Source: Alkaliphilus sp. (GTDB lineage: Bacteria > Bacillota > Clostridia > Peptostreptococcales > Thermotaleaceae). From it: a DNA stretch of 5,444 nt. Where the stretch lies: positions 1-5,444 of the forward strand of contig JAGXRU010000071.1 of NCBI GenBank assembly GCA_018335765.1, given 5' to 3'. The notes below the pieces were generated by a model. That model was not told the origin of the DNA. It ran no database searches and saw nothing but the letters and a program-made list of their open reading frames with translations. This document shows, in pieces, positions 4,990 through 5,444 of this stretch. The first letter of the stretch is position 1, and every line of letters begins with the position of its first letter. A program made the translations under genes and the position numbers.

Positions 4990-5444
4990 GTGAAGTATGT
5001 GGTAAAGGATATTAATCTGGAAGATGGATTGATTCGAAGAAAAAAAATACCTGTTCTTATTCTAAATAAAGAGTGGAAAATTCTTTTTGAAGAATATATG
5101 ACGAAAGACATGCTTAAAAGTGCTAAAGAACTTAGAGAAATGTTATCTGAAGAAAAACAATCTGAACTTCAGCTAAAGATTATTAGAAAACAAAAAAAAC
5201 AACTAATGGAAAAAATCCTTCTGTTGTCGGAAGAAATTAATAACAGCGAGAAAAAAGAATCTATAAATAAAATGGAAGAAACTAAAGAACAAATTTTAGA
5301 AATAAATAAAAAGATAGATGAATTAGAGTATAATCTGGAAATACTCCCTAAGAAGATTGAAAATTTAAATTTGAGCCTTTTGAAGGATACAATCAATATC
5401 GCTTATGGTGATATTAAAGAAGGCGGATCTAAGATGAAAACCTT
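4990..5444 (+). CDS. Lys/Glu-rich coiled-coil protein of unknown function (3' end outside window)
   Basis: A reading frame on the plus strand is open from the stop at 4981-4983 to the right edge without interruption, at least 151 codons. Two GTG codons are plausible starts: 4990, with AGGTGA (4978-4983) 6 nt upstream, and 4999, with a weaker AAGGGA about 10 nt upstream. I prefer 4990; there is no early ATG in frame. From 4990 the protein has a short N-terminal segment (KDINLEDGLIRRKKIPVLIL, residues 7-25 or so) ending in NKEW. From about residue 34 to 135 it is mostly charged residues with regularly spaced Leu/Ile, as in a long coiled coil, broken by a Pro at 120. There is no signal peptide or membrane segment, so it is probably cytoplasmic. 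The N-terminal style resembles uncharacterised conserved clostridial proteins, from memory and not verified. It has its own promoter and is separated from the DUF421 gene by a terminator. Confidence 0.8.
   Translation, partial: MKYVVKDINLEDGLIRRKKIPVLILNKEWKILFEEYMTKDMLKSAKELREMLSEEKQSELQLKIIRKQKKQLMEKILLLSEEINNSEKKESINKMEETKEQILEINKKIDELEYNLEILPKKIENLNLSLLKDTINIAYGDIKEGGSKMKT

Noticed and set aside
5169..5396. Hydrophobic 75-codon minus-strand frame
   Set aside because: It is the complement of the Lys/Glu-rich coiled-coil gene, whose GAA/AAA codons read as TTC/TTT on the other strand, so apparent membrane character is an artefact.

Overview
The window looks like ordinary chromosome from a low-GC Gram-positive anaerobe, most likely a member of Clostridia. 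The evidence is the AT-rich sequence, strong purine-rich ribosome binding sites, the PdxT route to vitamin B6, a phosphatidylserine decarboxylase with the long N-terminal extension typical of clostridia, a Bacillus/Clostridium-type HisJ phosphatase and a DUF421 membrane protein. I see no tRNA, rRNA, CRISPR array, insertion sequence or phage gene. The organism assignment is an inference from protein style, not a match to a named genome.

Layout, left to right. The 3' part of pdxT (+, glutaminase subunit of PLP synthase) converges on gpmI (-, cofactor-independent phosphoglycerate mutase). A 46-bp near-perfect palindrome between them can serve both genes as a terminator. A 302-bp AT-rich divergent region follows, with an extended -10 promoter for gpmI on one strand and a -35/-10 pair for psd on the other. 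psd (phosphatidylserine decarboxylase) and a PHP-family histidinol-phosphatase (hisJ-like) are 4 nt apart and form a two-gene operon. Next to the end of hisJ, on the opposite strand, lies a 30-codon reading frame (4002-4094) with an excellent Shine-Dalgarno site. It encodes a predicted single-pass membrane peptide and is easy to miss. It is divergent from a DUF421/YetF-like membrane protein gene, which ends in a clear rho-independent terminator. A sigma-A-type promoter immediately after that terminator drives a lysine/glutamate-rich coiled-coil protein that runs off the right edge.

Functionally this is mostly housekeeping: PLP synthesis, lower glycolysis, phosphatidylethanolamine synthesis and a histidine-pathway-type phosphatase, with no single pathway linking the genes. 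The less well described content is on the right: the tiny membrane peptide, the DUF421 protein and the uncharacterised coiled-coil protein. I do not see convincing evidence of a new multi-gene system. The small membrane peptide and the coiled-coil protein are the best candidates for something undescribed.
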